Shown: positions 17,728 to 26,097 of the stretch, one piece after another
Numbering within the stretch: position 1 is the stretch's first letter
How the letters are laid out: every line of letters begins with the position of its first letter
NCBI GenBank assembly: GCA_019118745.1
Contig: DWYJ01000037.1
Span: forward strand, 38,489 to 102,488
DNA length: 64,000 nucleotides
Reading direction: 5' to 3'
Source: Candidatus Desulfovibrio gallistercoris
GTDB taxonomy: Bacteria; Desulfobacterota; Desulfovibrionia; Desulfovibrionales; Desulfovibrionaceae
Made by a program: the position numbers and the translations under genes
The notes under the pieces: model-generated
Databases searched by the model: none
What the model saw: the letters and a program-made list of their open reading frames with translations, nothing else
What the model was told of the DNA's origin: nothing

Positions 17728-18357
17728 ATGTTCGCATCCCTGCTGCCCAAGTCGGCCCCCTTCTTTGAAATGCTCATGGAGCAGAACACCCTGCTCCGCC
17801 ACATGGTCCACCACCTCGTGGGCATGATGGAAAACCTTGACGCCGTGGATGACGCCCACAAGCAGATCTCCCTGCTGGAAGAACAGGGCGACGTGCTGCA
17901 CGTCAAGATCATCCGCGACCTCTCGCAGACCTTCATCACCCCCATCGACCGGGAAGACATCCTCCGCATCAACCAGATGCAGGAGGAAACGATGGACTGC
18001 ATCCACACGCTCACCACCCGCCTGCACATCTTCGAATTCTCCAAGATGCGCTTCCCCATGGTGCAGATGGCCCGCACCATCAGCGCCATGCTGGACCTCA
18101 CCCAGCTCATGCTGGACGGGCTCACCCACCGCAAGGACTGCCACAAGACCCATGCCTTCCGCACCCTGCGCGACGAGTGCGACATGCTGCTGGCCGTGGG
18201 GCTGGCGGAACTCATGGACCCGCAGGGCGAGGTCACCCCGGCCGCCATCATGGACATGCTCAAGTGGAGCCAGGCCTACGACCGCATCAGCATGCTGCTG
18301 GAAAACGTCAACAGCCTTGCCGAAACCCTGGAAGAAGCGGTATTGAAAAATGTTTGA
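17728..18357 (+). CDS. DUF47 (PhoU-like) Pit accessory protein
   Basis: The 209-residue all-helical cytoplasmic protein has the DUF47 pattern FFEMLMEQNTLLRHMVHHL and ITPIDREDILRINQMQEE. Such proteins form PhoU-like bundles and usually accompany low-affinity phosphate (Pit) transporters, probably regulating them. It overlaps the downstream transporter by 8 bases, confirming the pair. A CAGGAG site precedes the ATG. Confidence 0.9.
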   Translation: MFASLLPKSAPFFEMLMEQNTLLRHMVHHLVGMMENLDAVDDAHKQISLLEEQGDVLHVKIIRDLSQTFITPIDREDILRINQMQEETMDCIHTLTTRLHIFEFSKMRFPMVQMARTISAMLDLTQLMLDGLTHRKDCHKTHAFRTLRDECDMLLAVGLAELMDPQGEVTPAAIMDMLKWSQAYDRISMLLENVNSLAETLEEAVLKNV

Positions 18358-19357
18358 GATCCCCCTTCTTCTCATCCTCATCGTGCTGGTCGCCCTGGTC
18401 TTCGACTTCACCAACGGCGCGCACGACTGCGCCAACGCCATCGCCACGGTCGTCTCCACCAAGGTGGTGACGCCGCGGCTTGCCGTGGGCTGCGCGGCGG
18501 CGCTCAACCTCATCGGCGCTCTGCTGGGAACGGAGGTCGCCAAAACGCTTGGCAGCGGCATCGTGCTGCCTGAAGTTGTGGAGGGCAGCCACGTCCTCGT
18601 GCTGGCCGCGCTGGTCGGGGCCATCGGCTGGAACTGCATCACCTGGTATTTCGGCATCCCCTCCTCGTCGTCGCATGCCCTCATCGGCGGGCTCATCGGC
18701 GCGGCCATCGCCCACAGCGGCATGGCCGGGCTCAATCTCTACGGCATCTTCAGCAAGGTGCTGCTGCCGCTGATCATCTCGCCCCTGTCGGGCTATGCGG
18801 TCGGCTTCCTGCTCATGTGGATCATCTACTGGATCTGCGCGCCCATACAACGCAGCAAGGTCAACCGAGCCTTCCGCAAACTCCAACTGCTGTCCGCCGG
18901 TTTCATGGCCACCAGCCACGGCCTCAATGACGCGCAGAAGACCATGGGCATCATCACCCTGGCCCTGATGATCTTCGGCTTTGCCGATACGACGGAACAT
19001 GTGCCGCTCTGGGTCAAGCTGAGCTGCGCGGGCGCCATGGCCCTCGGTACGGCCATCGGCGGCTGGAAGATCGTCAAGACCATGGGGCACCGCATCTTCA
19101 AGCTGGAGCCGGTCCACGGCTTTGCCGCCGAGACCTCGGCCTCCATCGTCATTGCCGGAGCCTCCCTGGTCGGCGCGCCGGTCAGCACCACGCACACCAT
19201 CTCGGCCTGCATCTTCGGCGTGGGCTCCACCAAGCGCCTCAGCGCCGTGCGCTGGAACGTGGCCGGGCAGCTCGTCATCGCCTGGGTGCTCACCCTGCCC
19301 GCGGCCTCGGTCATCGGCTGCCTGTCCTATCTGATCCTGCACCTCATCTGGGCCTGA
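18350..19357 (+). CDS. pit: Inorganic phosphate transporter, Pit family
   Basis: The 335-residue inner-membrane protein has about ten hydrophobic segments and both copies of the PHO4 repeat signature: FDFTNGAHDCANAIATVVST near the N-terminus and SHGLNDAQKTMGII in the second half. It should carry metal-phosphate with protons or sodium. Sulfate cannot be excluded as substrate because CysP-type relatives share the fold, but the DUF47 partner favours phosphate. The downstream region is repeat A1. Confidence 0.88.
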   Translation: MFEIPLLLILIVLVALVFDFTNGAHDCANAIATVVSTKVVTPRLAVGCAAALNLIGALLGTEVAKTLGSGIVLPEVVEGSHVLVLAALVGAIGWNCITWYFGIPSSSSHALIGGLIGAAIAHSGMAGLNLYGIFSKVLLPLIISPLSGYAVGFLLMWIIYWICAPIQRSKVNRAFRKLQLLSAGFMATSHGLNDAQKTMGIITLALMIFGFADTTEHVPLWVKLSCAGAMALGTAIGGWKIVKTMGHRIFKLEPVHGFAAETSASIVIAGASLVGAPVSTTHTISACIFGVGSTKRLSAVRWNVAGQLVIAWVLTLPAASVIGCLSYLILHLIWA

Positions 19358-19371
19358 TGCAGCTGCCCCCC

Positions 19372-19630
19372 AGAGCCTGCTGATGCTCTTCGCTGCGTGT
19401 TTAGGGGAAGGGGAACCTCTCGCGTTGCTGTCGATGTCCGTAAGGCTCCTGTGTCGGCTGACGGGCACGGCCCTTAGGGCCGCCTTTCGGTCGCCGCCGG
19501 CGCGAGAGGGCCCAACCTTTTCGTAGCGGAGCGAGAAAAGGCGTTCTCGTCATCCTTTCCCCCATCCCTTCCCCAGCGCGCGTTTATCAGGGGAAAAAGC
19601 AGGGACGAGGGAAGAACACCGTCCCTCAGG
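19372..19630 (+). repeat. Family A repeat, copy 1
   Basis: It begins AGAGCCTGCTGATGCTCTTCG and shares with the other copies the blocks GGGGAAGGGGAACC, GTCGATG..GTAAGGCTCCTG, GGGCACGGCC and CCCTTCCCCAGCGCGC. It fills the 341-base space between pit and the M20 gene; I see no gene there. Confidence 0.8.
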
Positions 19631-19698
19631 GCAGGCGGGGCATGTACAGCCTATTTTCCGGATCTAACGAGAAATGCTCTAACGACAGGATATCCCGC

Positions 19699-21006
19699 AT
19701 GGACGCTCAGGCCATACGCGCCGCCCTGCCGCGCTGGCGGCAGGAGCTGCATGCCCACGCCGAGGAAGGCTGGACGGAATTCTGGACCACGGCATACGTT
19801 GCCGCCACCTTGCAGGAGCTGGGACTTTCGCCCCGCGTCGGGGCCGAAGCGCTCGACCGGACGGCCCGCATGGGCCTGCCCAGCCCGCAGCGCCTCGCGG
19901 CCGCCCGACGGCGGGCCCGCAGCGAGGGCGCGGACGAGACGCTGCTGCATCGCATGGGCGACTGCACCGGCGCGGTGGTGGACATCGGCCCGCGGGAAGC
20001 GCCGGTCGTCCTTGCCCTGCGCTTCGATATGGACGCCCTGCCCCTGCCGGAAAGCCACGCCCCTGAACATGCCCCGGCTGCGGGCGGCTATGCCTCGCGC
20101 CATGCGGGCCGCTGCCATGCCTGCGGGCACGATGCGCACACGGCGCTCGGTCTGGGGCTCGCGGCCTTGCTCCTGTCAGGCGCGCCGCTGCGCCGCCGCA
20201 TCCGTCTGCTGTTCCAGCCCGCTGAAGAGGAAGTGCGCGGCGCTGCCGCCATGCTGGAACTGGTGCGCGGCATCCCGCGCTTCCTGGCCGTCCACATCGG
20301 TCTGGGCCTGCCCACGGGCACGCTGGCCACCGGCGCGTCGGGACTCATGGCCAGCACCAAGTTCGATGCCGTCTTCAGCGGTCGGGCCGCCCACGCCGCC
20401 AAAGCCCCGCAGCAAGGCCGCGACGCCCTCAAGGGGGCCGCTGCCGCCCTGCTCGGCCTGCACGATCTGCCCCGCTACGGCGACGGCGAGAACCGTATCC
20501 ATGTCGGGGATCTGCACGGCGGGGGGGCGCGCAACGTGGTGGCGGACAAGGCCGTGCTGCGCGGCGAGACCCGCGCCGTCACCTGCGAGATGGCCGATGA
20601 CCTCTTTGCCCGCGCCCGTGATGTGCTGGAAGGCGCTGCCGCCATGTACGGTCTTGGCTGCCGCATCACCGTGGTGGGGCAGGCCCCGGCAGCCGCCAGC
20701 GATGCCGATCTGGCCGCCCGGCTGGCCACGCTGGCCCGCTCCCTGCGGACGGAGCAGGACCGGCCGCTCTTCGCGCAGGTGCAGGAGACCGCCAACATGG
20801 GAGCCAGCGACGACGCCGCCGTCTTCATGCGCGCGGTGCAGGCCGGCGGGGGCAAGGCCGCCTACGCCATCCTGGGCAGCGACCTCAAGGCGGGGCACCA
20901 TGCGCCGAACTTCGATCTGGACGAAAGTTGCCTCTGGCCGGGATTGCTCTGGCTGGAGGCGGTCTGCCGCGACTGCGCCGCACAGGACGACTGTCTGGAC
21001 GCCTGA
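19699..21006 (+). CDS. M20-family amidohydrolase, AbgA-like
   Basis: This is a zinc-dependent cytoplasmic peptidase/amidohydrolase of 435 residues. Metal-site motifs are visible: ALRFDMDALPL, GRCHACGHDAHTALGL and PAEEEVRGAAAML; the dimerisation domain lies in the middle and a C-terminal GHHAPNFDLDE completes the fold. The N-terminal HAHAEEGWTEFWTTA and the length match AbgA (p-aminobenzoyl-glutamate hydrolase subunit A) better than peptidase T or ArgE, but the substrate is an inference. The start at 19699 was chosen because AGGA lies eight bases upstream; the longer ORF from 19642 has no support. No AbgB is adjacent. It is flanked on both sides by family A repeats. Confidence 0.85.
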   Translation: MDAQAIRAALPRWRQELHAHAEEGWTEFWTTAYVAATLQELGLSPRVGAEALDRTARMGLPSPQRLAAARRRARSEGADETLLHRMGDCTGAVVDIGPREAPVVLALRFDMDALPLPESHAPEHAPAAGGYASRHAGRCHACGHDAHTALGLGLAALLLSGAPLRRRIRLLFQPAEEEVRGAAAMLELVRGIPRFLAVHIGLGLPTGTLATGASGLMASTKFDAVFSGRAAHAAKAPQQGRDALKGAAAALLGLHDLPRYGDGENRIHVGDLHGGGARNVVADKAVLRGETRAVTCEMADDLFARARDVLEGAAAMYGLGCRITVVGQAPAAASDADLAARLATLARSLRTEQDRPLFAQVQETANMGASDDAAVFMRAVQAGGGKAAYAILGSDLKAGHHAPNFDLDESCLWPGLLWLEAVCRDCAAQDDCLDA

Positions 21007-21024
21007 ACGCCGTTCGTGCGTCGA

Positions 21025-21187
21025 GATTCTTCGATTTGTGTTTGGGGGAAGGGGAACCCCTCTCGCGCTGGCGGCCCGCAGGGCCGTGCCCGTTAGGCGA
21101 CACAGGAGCCTTACAAGCATCGAGAGCAACGCGAGGGGTTCCCCTTCCCCTCCCAAAATAAACAGCAAATAGCGTCAACAGGCTCTA
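21025..21187 (-). repeat. Family A repeat, copy 2 (inverted orientation)
   Basis: The arms GGGGAAGGGGAACCCCTC (21045-21062) and GAGGGGTTCCCCTTCCCC (21133-21150) are a perfect 18-bp inverted repeat. On the minus strand the element starts TAGAGCCTGTTGACGC, where TAG is the panB stop codon. Confidence 0.85.
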
Positions 21188-22009
21188 ATACAGCTTGGCG
21201 AGCGATTCCTCATCCATGCTGAAGCAATGCTCTTCCGCCGGGAAGCTGCCTTCCTGCACGGCCTGCACGTAGGCGGCAAAGGCCGCGCGCATGTCCGTGC
21301 CGCATTCGGCGAAATGGCGGACGAAGCGGGGCGACATGCCGTCCACCATGCCCAGCATGTCCTGCCAGACCAGCACCTGGCCGTCACAATCCGGGCCGGC
21401 CCCGATGCCGATGGTGGGGATGGTCACGGCTGCGCTGATACGGCGAGCCAGCGGCGCGGGCACGCACTCCAGCACGAGGGCAAAGGCACCCGCCACTTCC
21501 AGCGCGCGGGCGTCGTCCAGCAGTTTTTGGGCCGCTTCGGGCGCTTTGCCCTGCACCTTGAAGCCGCCGAGCGCGTGCACGGACTGCGGCGTCAGACCGA
21601 TATGGCCCATGACCGGGATGGAGGCCCGCACGATGGCCCGGACGTGCTCCGCGAACTCCGCTCCTCCTTCCAGCTTGACGGCCTGCGCCCGGCCTTCCTT
21701 GACCAGACGGCCGGCATTGGCGCAGGCCTGCTCCGGCGAGAGCTGATAGCTCATGAACGGCATGTCGCAGACCAGCAGGGGGCGTTCGCTGCCGCGGGCC
21801 ACGGCGGCACAATGGCGGATCATGTCCTCCATCGTCACGCTGAGCGTATCCTTGTGGCCGAGCATCACCATGCCCAGCGAGTCCCCCACCAGCAGGGCAT
21901 CCACCCCGCTCTGCTCCATGAGCCGGGCGGTGGTGTAGTCATAGGCCGTCAGCATGGACAATTTGCGCTGCCCCTTGGCGGCGCGAAAGGTCACGGCGGT
22001 CTCCTTCAT
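21185..22009 (-). CDS. panB: 3-methyl-2-oxobutanoate hydroxymethyltransferase
   Basis: PanB makes ketopantoate from alpha-ketoisovalerate and methylene-THF, the first committed step to pantothenate and CoA. The 274-residue TIM-barrel protein has LTAYDYTTARLMEQSGVDAL, LVGDSLGMVMLGH, VKLEGG, MGHIGLTPQ and GIGAGPDCDGQVLV, all diagnostic. The start at 22009 has AGGAGGATAGC upstream; the ORF-track extension to 22267 is antisense reading of catB. It follows catB with a gap of 1 base. panC lies about 5 kb upstream on the same strand, not in the same transcription unit. Confidence 0.97.
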   Translation of the reverse strand: MKETAVTFRAAKGQRKLSMLTAYDYTTARLMEQSGVDALLVGDSLGMVMLGHKDTLSVTMEDMIRHCAAVARGSERPLLVCDMPFMSYQLSPEQACANAGRLVKEGRAQAVKLEGGAEFAEHVRAIVRASIPVMGHIGLTPQSVHALGGFKVQGKAPEAAQKLLDDARALEVAGAFALVLECVPAPLARRISAAVTIPTIGIGAGPDCDGQVLVWQDMLGMVDGMSPRFVRHFAECGTDMRAAFAAYVQAVQEGSFPAEEHCFSMDEESLAKLY

Positions 22010-22010
22010 G

Positions 22011-22661
22011 CTATCCTCCTTTTTGCGCGGCGGCAAAGCGCCCCTTGTCCCAGAAGGCATACAGCCCCCGGACATTGGAAGAACAGAGCAGCGGCATGGC
22101 GTCCCGGATGCGTTCCAGCGGCCAGTCCCACCACTGCATCTCCTCAAGCAGGGCGCAGCTCTCGTCATCGAAACGCCTGCGCACGGTGCGGGCAGGCATG
22201 CCCGCCACCACCGTATAGGCGGGGACGGAGCGGGTGACCACTGCGCGGGCCGCGATGACCGCACCATTCCCCACCCGAACGCCGGGCATGATCATGGCTT
22301 CGGCCCCGATCCAGACGTCATTGCCGATGACGGTGTCCCCGGCCCGGCAAAAGCCGTCCGTCGCCGCGGCGAAAGCCTGCTCATCCTGCATATAGAAAAA
22401 GGGGTAGGTCGCTATCCAGTCGGTGCGGTGCCCCTGATTGCCGGCCATGATGAAGCTTGCGCCGCTGCCGATGGAACAGAAGCTGCCGATGACGAGCTTG
22501 TCCACATCGTCACGGTCAGGGGCAAGGTAGCGTGCGCAATCATCGAAATCATGCCCGTGGTAATAGCCGGAATAATAACTGTAGCGCCCCACCCGGATAT
22601 TGGGGTTGCGCACCTGCCCGGCCAGCATCCGGCCTGCAAAGGGCGAATCGAACAGGGGCAC
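22011..22661 (-). CDS. catB: Type B chloramphenicol O-acetyltransferase (CatB/Vat xenobiotic acetyltransferase)
   Basis: The 216-residue left-handed beta-helix acyltransferase uses acetyl-CoA. It carries almost the complete CatB signature: [59 protein letters not shown], the catalytic His in GNQGH, and [16 protein letters not shown]. This matches chromosomal and integron CatB proteins closely and points to acetylation of chloramphenicol or a related hydroxylated compound; resistance in this host is not shown. The start is GTG at 22661 with GGGAG six bases upstream, inside the end of speB. GC content and codon use look like the neighbours, so recent transfer is not suggested. Confidence 0.9.
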   Translation of the reverse strand: MPLFDSPFAGRMLAGQVRNPNIRVGRYSYYSGYYHGHDFDDCARYLAPDRDDVDKLVIGSFCSIGSGASFIMAGNQGHRTDWIATYPFFYMQDEQAFAAATDGFCRAGDTVIGNDVWIGAEAMIMPGVRVGNGAVIAARAVVTRSVPAYTVVAGMPARTVRRRFDDESCALLEEMQWWDWPLERIRDAMPLLCSSNVRGLYAFWDKGRFAAAQKGG

Positions 22662-22663
22662 GC

Positions 22664-23527
22664 CTATCTCCCGGCTCGCTGGGCAAAGCCCATGAGGGCA
22701 TGCACGAGCTTGGCGGCGGTGAAGTCCGCATGGTGCAGGCCGGGGATGGGGGCCAGCTCCACCACGTCGAGGCCCACCATCACGCGGCCGCGCAGGCAGG
22801 CCTCCAGGATCTGCATAGCCTGATGCCAGAACAGGCCGCCGGGGGACGGCGTGCCCGTGGCGGGCATGAGGGAGGCGTCGAAGCCGTCCACGTCAAAGGA
22901 GACATAGATCCGTCGCGGGAAGTCGGGCGGCAGCGGACTGTCCGGCAGTCCCTGACGGGCAAGGGCCTCCGCATCATGGCAGACGACCCCGTATTGCTGC
23001 CGCACGGCGACCTCCTCACGGCTCATGTCCCGCACGGCAAACTGCGCCAGCGGCAGCCCCAGGTCCGCTACGGCCCGGTGCATGACGCAGGCATGCGAAT
23101 AGATGGACCCCTCGTAGCTGGGGCGCAAGTCGGCGTGCGCGTCGAACTGCACCACCCCGAAGGGTTCCCCGTCGGCAGCCAGCGCCCGCAGGGCCCCAAG
23201 GGTCACCGTATGTTCGCCGCCCAGCAGCACCGGACAGGCCCGGCAGGCAAGCGCCTCCCGCACGGCGGCCTCTATGCGTTCCAGCACCGTTTCCACAGGG
23301 CCGTCGCAGGCGATGGCCGGAGCGGTGTACAGGCCCGTCTCGCCGGGCGCGCTGTGGCCGTCCCAGGCTTCGAGCTGCTGGGAGGCCTCCAGTATGGCCT
23401 GCGGGCCGCGGGCCGTGCCGCCGCCATAGGAGACGCTCTGCTCCAGCGGCGCGGGGATGATGTGGAAAGCGGCCTCCTGCGGCGCGGACGGCGCGTATTC
23501 AGAGGCAAGGAAAGCGGGCTGGGACAT
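22664..23527 (-). CDS. speB: Agmatinase/ureohydrolase family
   Basis: SpeB hydrolyses agmatine to putrescine and urea. The 287-residue protein has the binuclear manganese ligand motifs [15 protein letters not shown] and [10 protein letters not shown] and the family start ([19 protein letters not shown]). Related guanidino hydrolases cannot be fully excluded. The start is ATG at 23527 (MSQPAF) with GGAGG nine bases upstream; the track's TTG at 23542 is too close to that site. It leads the speB-catB-panB unit, all with gaps of 1-2 bases. Confidence 0.88.
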   Translation of the reverse strand: MSQPAFLASEYAPSAPQEAAFHIIPAPLEQSVSYGGGTARGPQAILEASQQLEAWDGHSAPGETGLYTAPAIACDGPVETVLERIEAAVREALACRACPVLLGGEHTVTLGALRALAADGEPFGVVQFDAHADLRPSYEGSIYSHACVMHRAVADLGLPLAQFAVRDMSREEVAVRQQYGVVCHDAEALARQGLPDSPLPPDFPRRIYVSFDVDGFDASLMPATGTPSPGGLFWHQAMQILEACLRGRVMVGLDVVELAPIPGLHHADFTAAKLVHALMGFAQRAGR

Positions 23528-23557
23528 GGGGGCATCCTCCAAAAAAGATCAGACAGC

Positions 23558-23575
23558 GGGCGGCACCCGCCGCCC
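23558..23575 (-). terminator. GC hairpin upstream of speB
   Basis: GGGCGGC and GCCGCCC pair around a four-base loop, and TTTTTT follows ten bases later on the minus strand, just before the speB Shine-Dalgarno site. It could end transcription from the exporter genes or act as a leader structure for speB. Confidence 0.35.
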
Positions 23576-23659
23576 ATACCGCACAGGCAGTACCACAGGC
23601 AGTCCGAAAAGGCAAAAAAACCATCAGGAAGGTTTGCCGGGCCGGTGCGGAGACCGGGC

Positions 23660-24211
23660 TCAGCCCTGCCGCGCCGCGTCGTCATGCGCCGTGCCGCCGG
23701 CCGCCGCCGCGGCCTTGTGCCGCCAGCGCGCCAGGGGCGATTCCCCATGCAGGGCGAACAGCGGCACGATGGCCCCGATGACCAGAGCCCCCATGACGCA
23801 GCAGGTGGTCAGCGCATTGTAGGCGATCTCCACGAGCAGGGCCTCGCGGGCAGCCGCTTCCGTGGCGGAGAGGAAGTGCATGGTGGCCAGGATGGTCCTG
23901 TAGGCATACATGCCGGGGATCATGGGCAGCAGCGCCGGGAAGGCATAGAACTCCGCCGGGGTGTGCCAGCGGCGCGCGCAGGCCATGCTACAGAAGGACA
24001 CCAGCGTGGCCGCGCAGAGCGAGGCCGAGGTGATCCCCATGCCCAAGTCCAGCAGGACGAAGCGGCCGGCGTGCCCCAGGCCCGCCAGCAGGCCCGCCAG
24101 CAGGCAGACCGGGCGGGAGGCGTTGGAGATGAGGGCGAAACCGATGCAGGCCACCACGGCGAACAGTCCGTCCGCCACCACTTCGCCTGCCAGCAGCACA
24201 AGGTCGTTCAT
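23660..24211 (-). CDS. Threonine/serine exporter, small subunit (YjjB/ThrE C-terminal type)
   Basis: The 183-residue membrane protein has about five hydrophobic segments and the ThrE_2 (DUF3815) pattern (YAFPALLPMIPGMYAYRTIL). It forms the C-terminal half of ThrE-type exporters, split here into two genes as in YjjP-YjjB. The start ATG at 24211 overlaps the stop codon of the large subunit (ATGA). The ORF track runs the frame on to 24931, which is antisense-like noise inside the partner gene. Confidence 0.88.
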   Translation of the reverse strand: MNDLVLLAGEVVADGLFAVVACIGFALISNASRPVCLLAGLLAGLGHAGRFVLLDLGMGITSASLCAATLVSFCSMACARRWHTPAEFYAFPALLPMIPGMYAYRTILATMHFLSATEAAAREALLVEIAYNALTTCCVMGALVIGAIVPLFALHGESPLARWRHKAAAAAGGTAHDDAARQG

Positions 24212-24993
24212 ACGCCCGCTCCTTCCACCAGCAACATGGTCAGCGACAGGCCGAGCGCGATGGCGGCGATGAGCATGCCCGCCTGCACCGCCCGCACGAT
24301 GCCCATGAGCACATGCCCGTCGAGGATATCCTGTACCGCATTGATCAGGGGGATGCCGGGGATGAGGAAGAGCACGCTGACCCCCAGAGCGGTCTGCGGG
24401 GTCGTCCCCAGCTCCCAGATGACCCCGCAGGAGGCCGTCAGCGAGGCGCAGAAGGCGGCGCACAGATAGACGATCTTGGGATTCATGCCCACGCGGCCCA
24501 GCAGCTGGCGCACGCTGAAACCGATGAGCGTCGCCACGAAGACCAGCAGCATGGCCACGGCGTCCCCTTCGAACAGGCGGCAAAAAGCGGCGTTGGCGCA
24601 GGCCACCAGCAGACAGAGGCGCACCGGCGGCACGGAGGGCAGGGCCAGGATGTGTTCCATCTCCTGCCAGGCTTCCTCCAGCGGAAGGTGCTCGTTGACC
24701 ATGCGCCAGCCCAGCGCATTGAGCGCCTGCACGCGGGTGAAGTTCGGGCCGCCGGCAGGCAGGGAACGGACGGCGGTGCAGCTTTCGCCGCCGGCGCCGT
24801 CGCTGACCGTCAGCATGATGTGGCGCGAGAACATGGCCAGCTCCACCGCCATGCCGTAGGCCATGCCGATGCGGCGGGCATTGCGCTCCACGCGCAGGGT
24901 CTGTGCGCCGCCCGCCAGCATGACGACGCAAAAGGTCTGCAAGAATTCACTCACCCGCCGCACGTCCGGCGGCGTCTGCTGTTCCGTTGTCAC
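24208..24993 (-). CDS. Threonine/serine exporter, large subunit (YjjP/ThrE N-terminal type)
   Basis: The 261-residue protein has a soluble N-terminal domain with the DUF1212 pattern (FCVVMLAGGAQTLRVERNARRI) and then about five TM segments ending in FLIPGIPLINAVQDILDGH. With the overlapping small subunit it should export threonine, serine or related acids such as succinate. The start is GTG at 24993 with GGAGG five bases upstream. The upstream leader contains a hairpin with a T run and a short Ser/Thr-rich reading frame, described separately. Confidence 0.88.
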   Translation of the reverse strand: MTTEQQTPPDVRRVSEFLQTFCVVMLAGGAQTLRVERNARRIGMAYGMAVELAMFSRHIMLTVSDGAGGESCTAVRSLPAGGPNFTRVQALNALGWRMVNEHLPLEEAWQEMEHILALPSVPPVRLCLLVACANAAFCRLFEGDAVAMLLVFVATLIGFSVRQLLGRVGMNPKIVYLCAAFCASLTASCGVIWELGTTPQTALGVSVLFLIPGIPLINAVQDILDGHVLMGIVRAVQAGMLIAAIALGLSLTMLLVEGAGV

Positions 24994-25030
24994 GCTGCCT
25001 CCGCTTCCCCGCAGATCTGCCCCGTCGCAA

Positions 25031-25061
25031 AAGGAAAACGGCCTGCTGGGGCGGCAGGCCG
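25031..25061 (-). terminator. Hairpin with T run: mnmM terminator or thrE attenuator
   Basis: CGGCCTGC and GCAGGCCG pair perfectly around a seven-base loop, followed on the minus strand by TTTTCCTTTT. It lies 46 bases before the exporter start codon and about 185 bases after the mnmM stop codon. No promoter-like sequence lies between it and the exporter gene. Confidence 0.65.
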
Positions 25062-25155
25062 GTTGGAGAACTGTCAGTTGAAGAAAGGAAGGTACTTAGC
25101 ATCTAGCAAGCAGCGTGCCAAAGCGATCCCCCCGCAATTCTTTCTGCAACATTAT
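25062..25155 (-). promoter_or_regulatory. AT-rich leader region with TATAAT and a Ser/Thr-rich short frame
   Basis: The region 25130-25260 is strikingly AT-rich for this genome. On the minus strand it contains a perfect TATAAT (25150-25155) without a clear -35 box. From 25102 a frame reads MLSTFLSSTDSSPT, with 8 Ser/Thr in 14 codons, directly before the hairpin. It has no good Shine-Dalgarno site and no stop codon before the hairpin, so its translation is uncertain. Confidence 0.3.
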
Positions 25156-25245
25156 AATTTTATTAAATTTTTAAATTTTGACCGCCCGATATTGGGTATA
25201 ATTTTTTTAACCAGAAACTGTTTGCGCCCGACTTCATGCAAATCT

Positions 25246-25998
25246 CTAGAAAAATTTTTGAACCTGCCGGCCGTCCCGTCCCAGCATGCCGGCCGGCGGC
25301 AGGTCCGTCCCCTGCTTTTCCCGCCGGGAAACCGGCAGGCGCTCCATGAGCACGAGGCTTTCCGCCCGCCCTCCTGCCGCCTCCCGGTTGGCATCCCGGC
25401 AATGCACGACCCGCCAGCGGCGCGGCGGCAGGGCCGCGGCCCGACGCAGCACGGCGGCTTCTTCTTCCGGGCCGCCCTGATTGCCCGTATAGCAGTGTAC
25501 GCTGAGGCAGCCCTGCGGCATGAGCCGCTCCAGCAGGAAATCCAGCGCCGCAAGCGTGGTCCCGGCCTGCGTGAGGCAGGACTTGTCCCCGCCCGGCAGC
25601 CAGCCCAGATTGAAGATGCCCGCCAGCAGGGGGCGCTGTTGCAGATGCGGCGGCAATCCGGCCCAGATCTGCGGCAAGTCCTGATGCCCGCGGCAAAAAA
25701 TTTGCACCTGACAGTCCGGCCGGGACTGGCGAGCCGCCGTCAGACGCTCCGTTGCGGCGCGGACGGCCTCAGGCTGGATGTCCACCCCCAGCAGGAGCGC
25801 CTCCGGCGGCGCACAGGACAAAAGGAAGGCGGCATCGTGCCCGTTGCCGAGGGTGGCGTCCACCAGCAGGGGCGGCAGGCCCTGTCCGGCCGCGTCCGCC
25901 TGCCGGAAGGCCGCGCAGGCGCGCGCCAGGGCGGCATGGGCCAGACCGTCCAGCAGACTGGGCCGCGAGAGCGGCAGCGTGGCGGTGCTTGCGGGCAT
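25246..25998 (-). CDS. mnmM: SAM-dependent methyltransferase, MnmM/YtqB-like
   Basis: The 250-residue class I methyltransferase has the SAM-binding loop VDATLGNGHDAAFLL and the family motif FNLGWLPGGDKS, then SVHCYTGNQGGPEE. This is the rRNA_methylase/YtqB family, whose characterised members (MnmM) methylate the wobble uridine side chain of tRNA. The function is consistent with mnmE in the same window. An N-terminal extension and a C-terminal tail of about 30 residues exceed the usual length of about 190. GGGGAG precedes the ATG. Confidence 0.85.
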   Translation of the reverse strand: MPASTATLPLSRPSLLDGLAHAALARACAAFRQADAAGQGLPPLLVDATLGNGHDAAFLLSCAPPEALLLGVDIQPEAVRAATERLTAARQSRPDCQVQIFCRGHQDLPQIWAGLPPHLQQRPLLAGIFNLGWLPGGDKSCLTQAGTTLAALDFLLERLMPQGCLSVHCYTGNQGGPEEEAAVLRRAAALPPRRWRVVHCRDANREAAGGRAESLVLMERLPVSRREKQGTDLPPAGMLGRDGRQVQKFF

Positions 25999-26043
25999 GG
26001 AAGATCTCCCCGGCGATCCCGTCCCGCACGGGCGGGACCGCAG

Positions 26044-26073
26044 AAAAAAGCCTCGCCCCCGGAGGGGCGAGGC
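26044..26073 (-). terminator. Rho-independent terminator of panC-metK
   Basis: GCCTCGCCCC and GGGGCGAGGC form a perfect 10-bp stem with a four-base loop, followed on the minus strand by TTTTTT. It lies 25 bases after the metK stop codon. Confidence 0.92.
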
Positions 26074-26097
26074 ATGACGGATCGGGAACGGGAGCGG

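Noticed and set aside
25031-25110. Small RNA or tRNA gene in the exporter leader
   Set aside because: Only one hairpin is present; no cloverleaf or conserved tRNA bases.
25178-25202. TTGACC...TATAAT as a plus-strand promoter
   Set aside because: The spacer is only 13 bases and no plus-strand gene follows before 28390.
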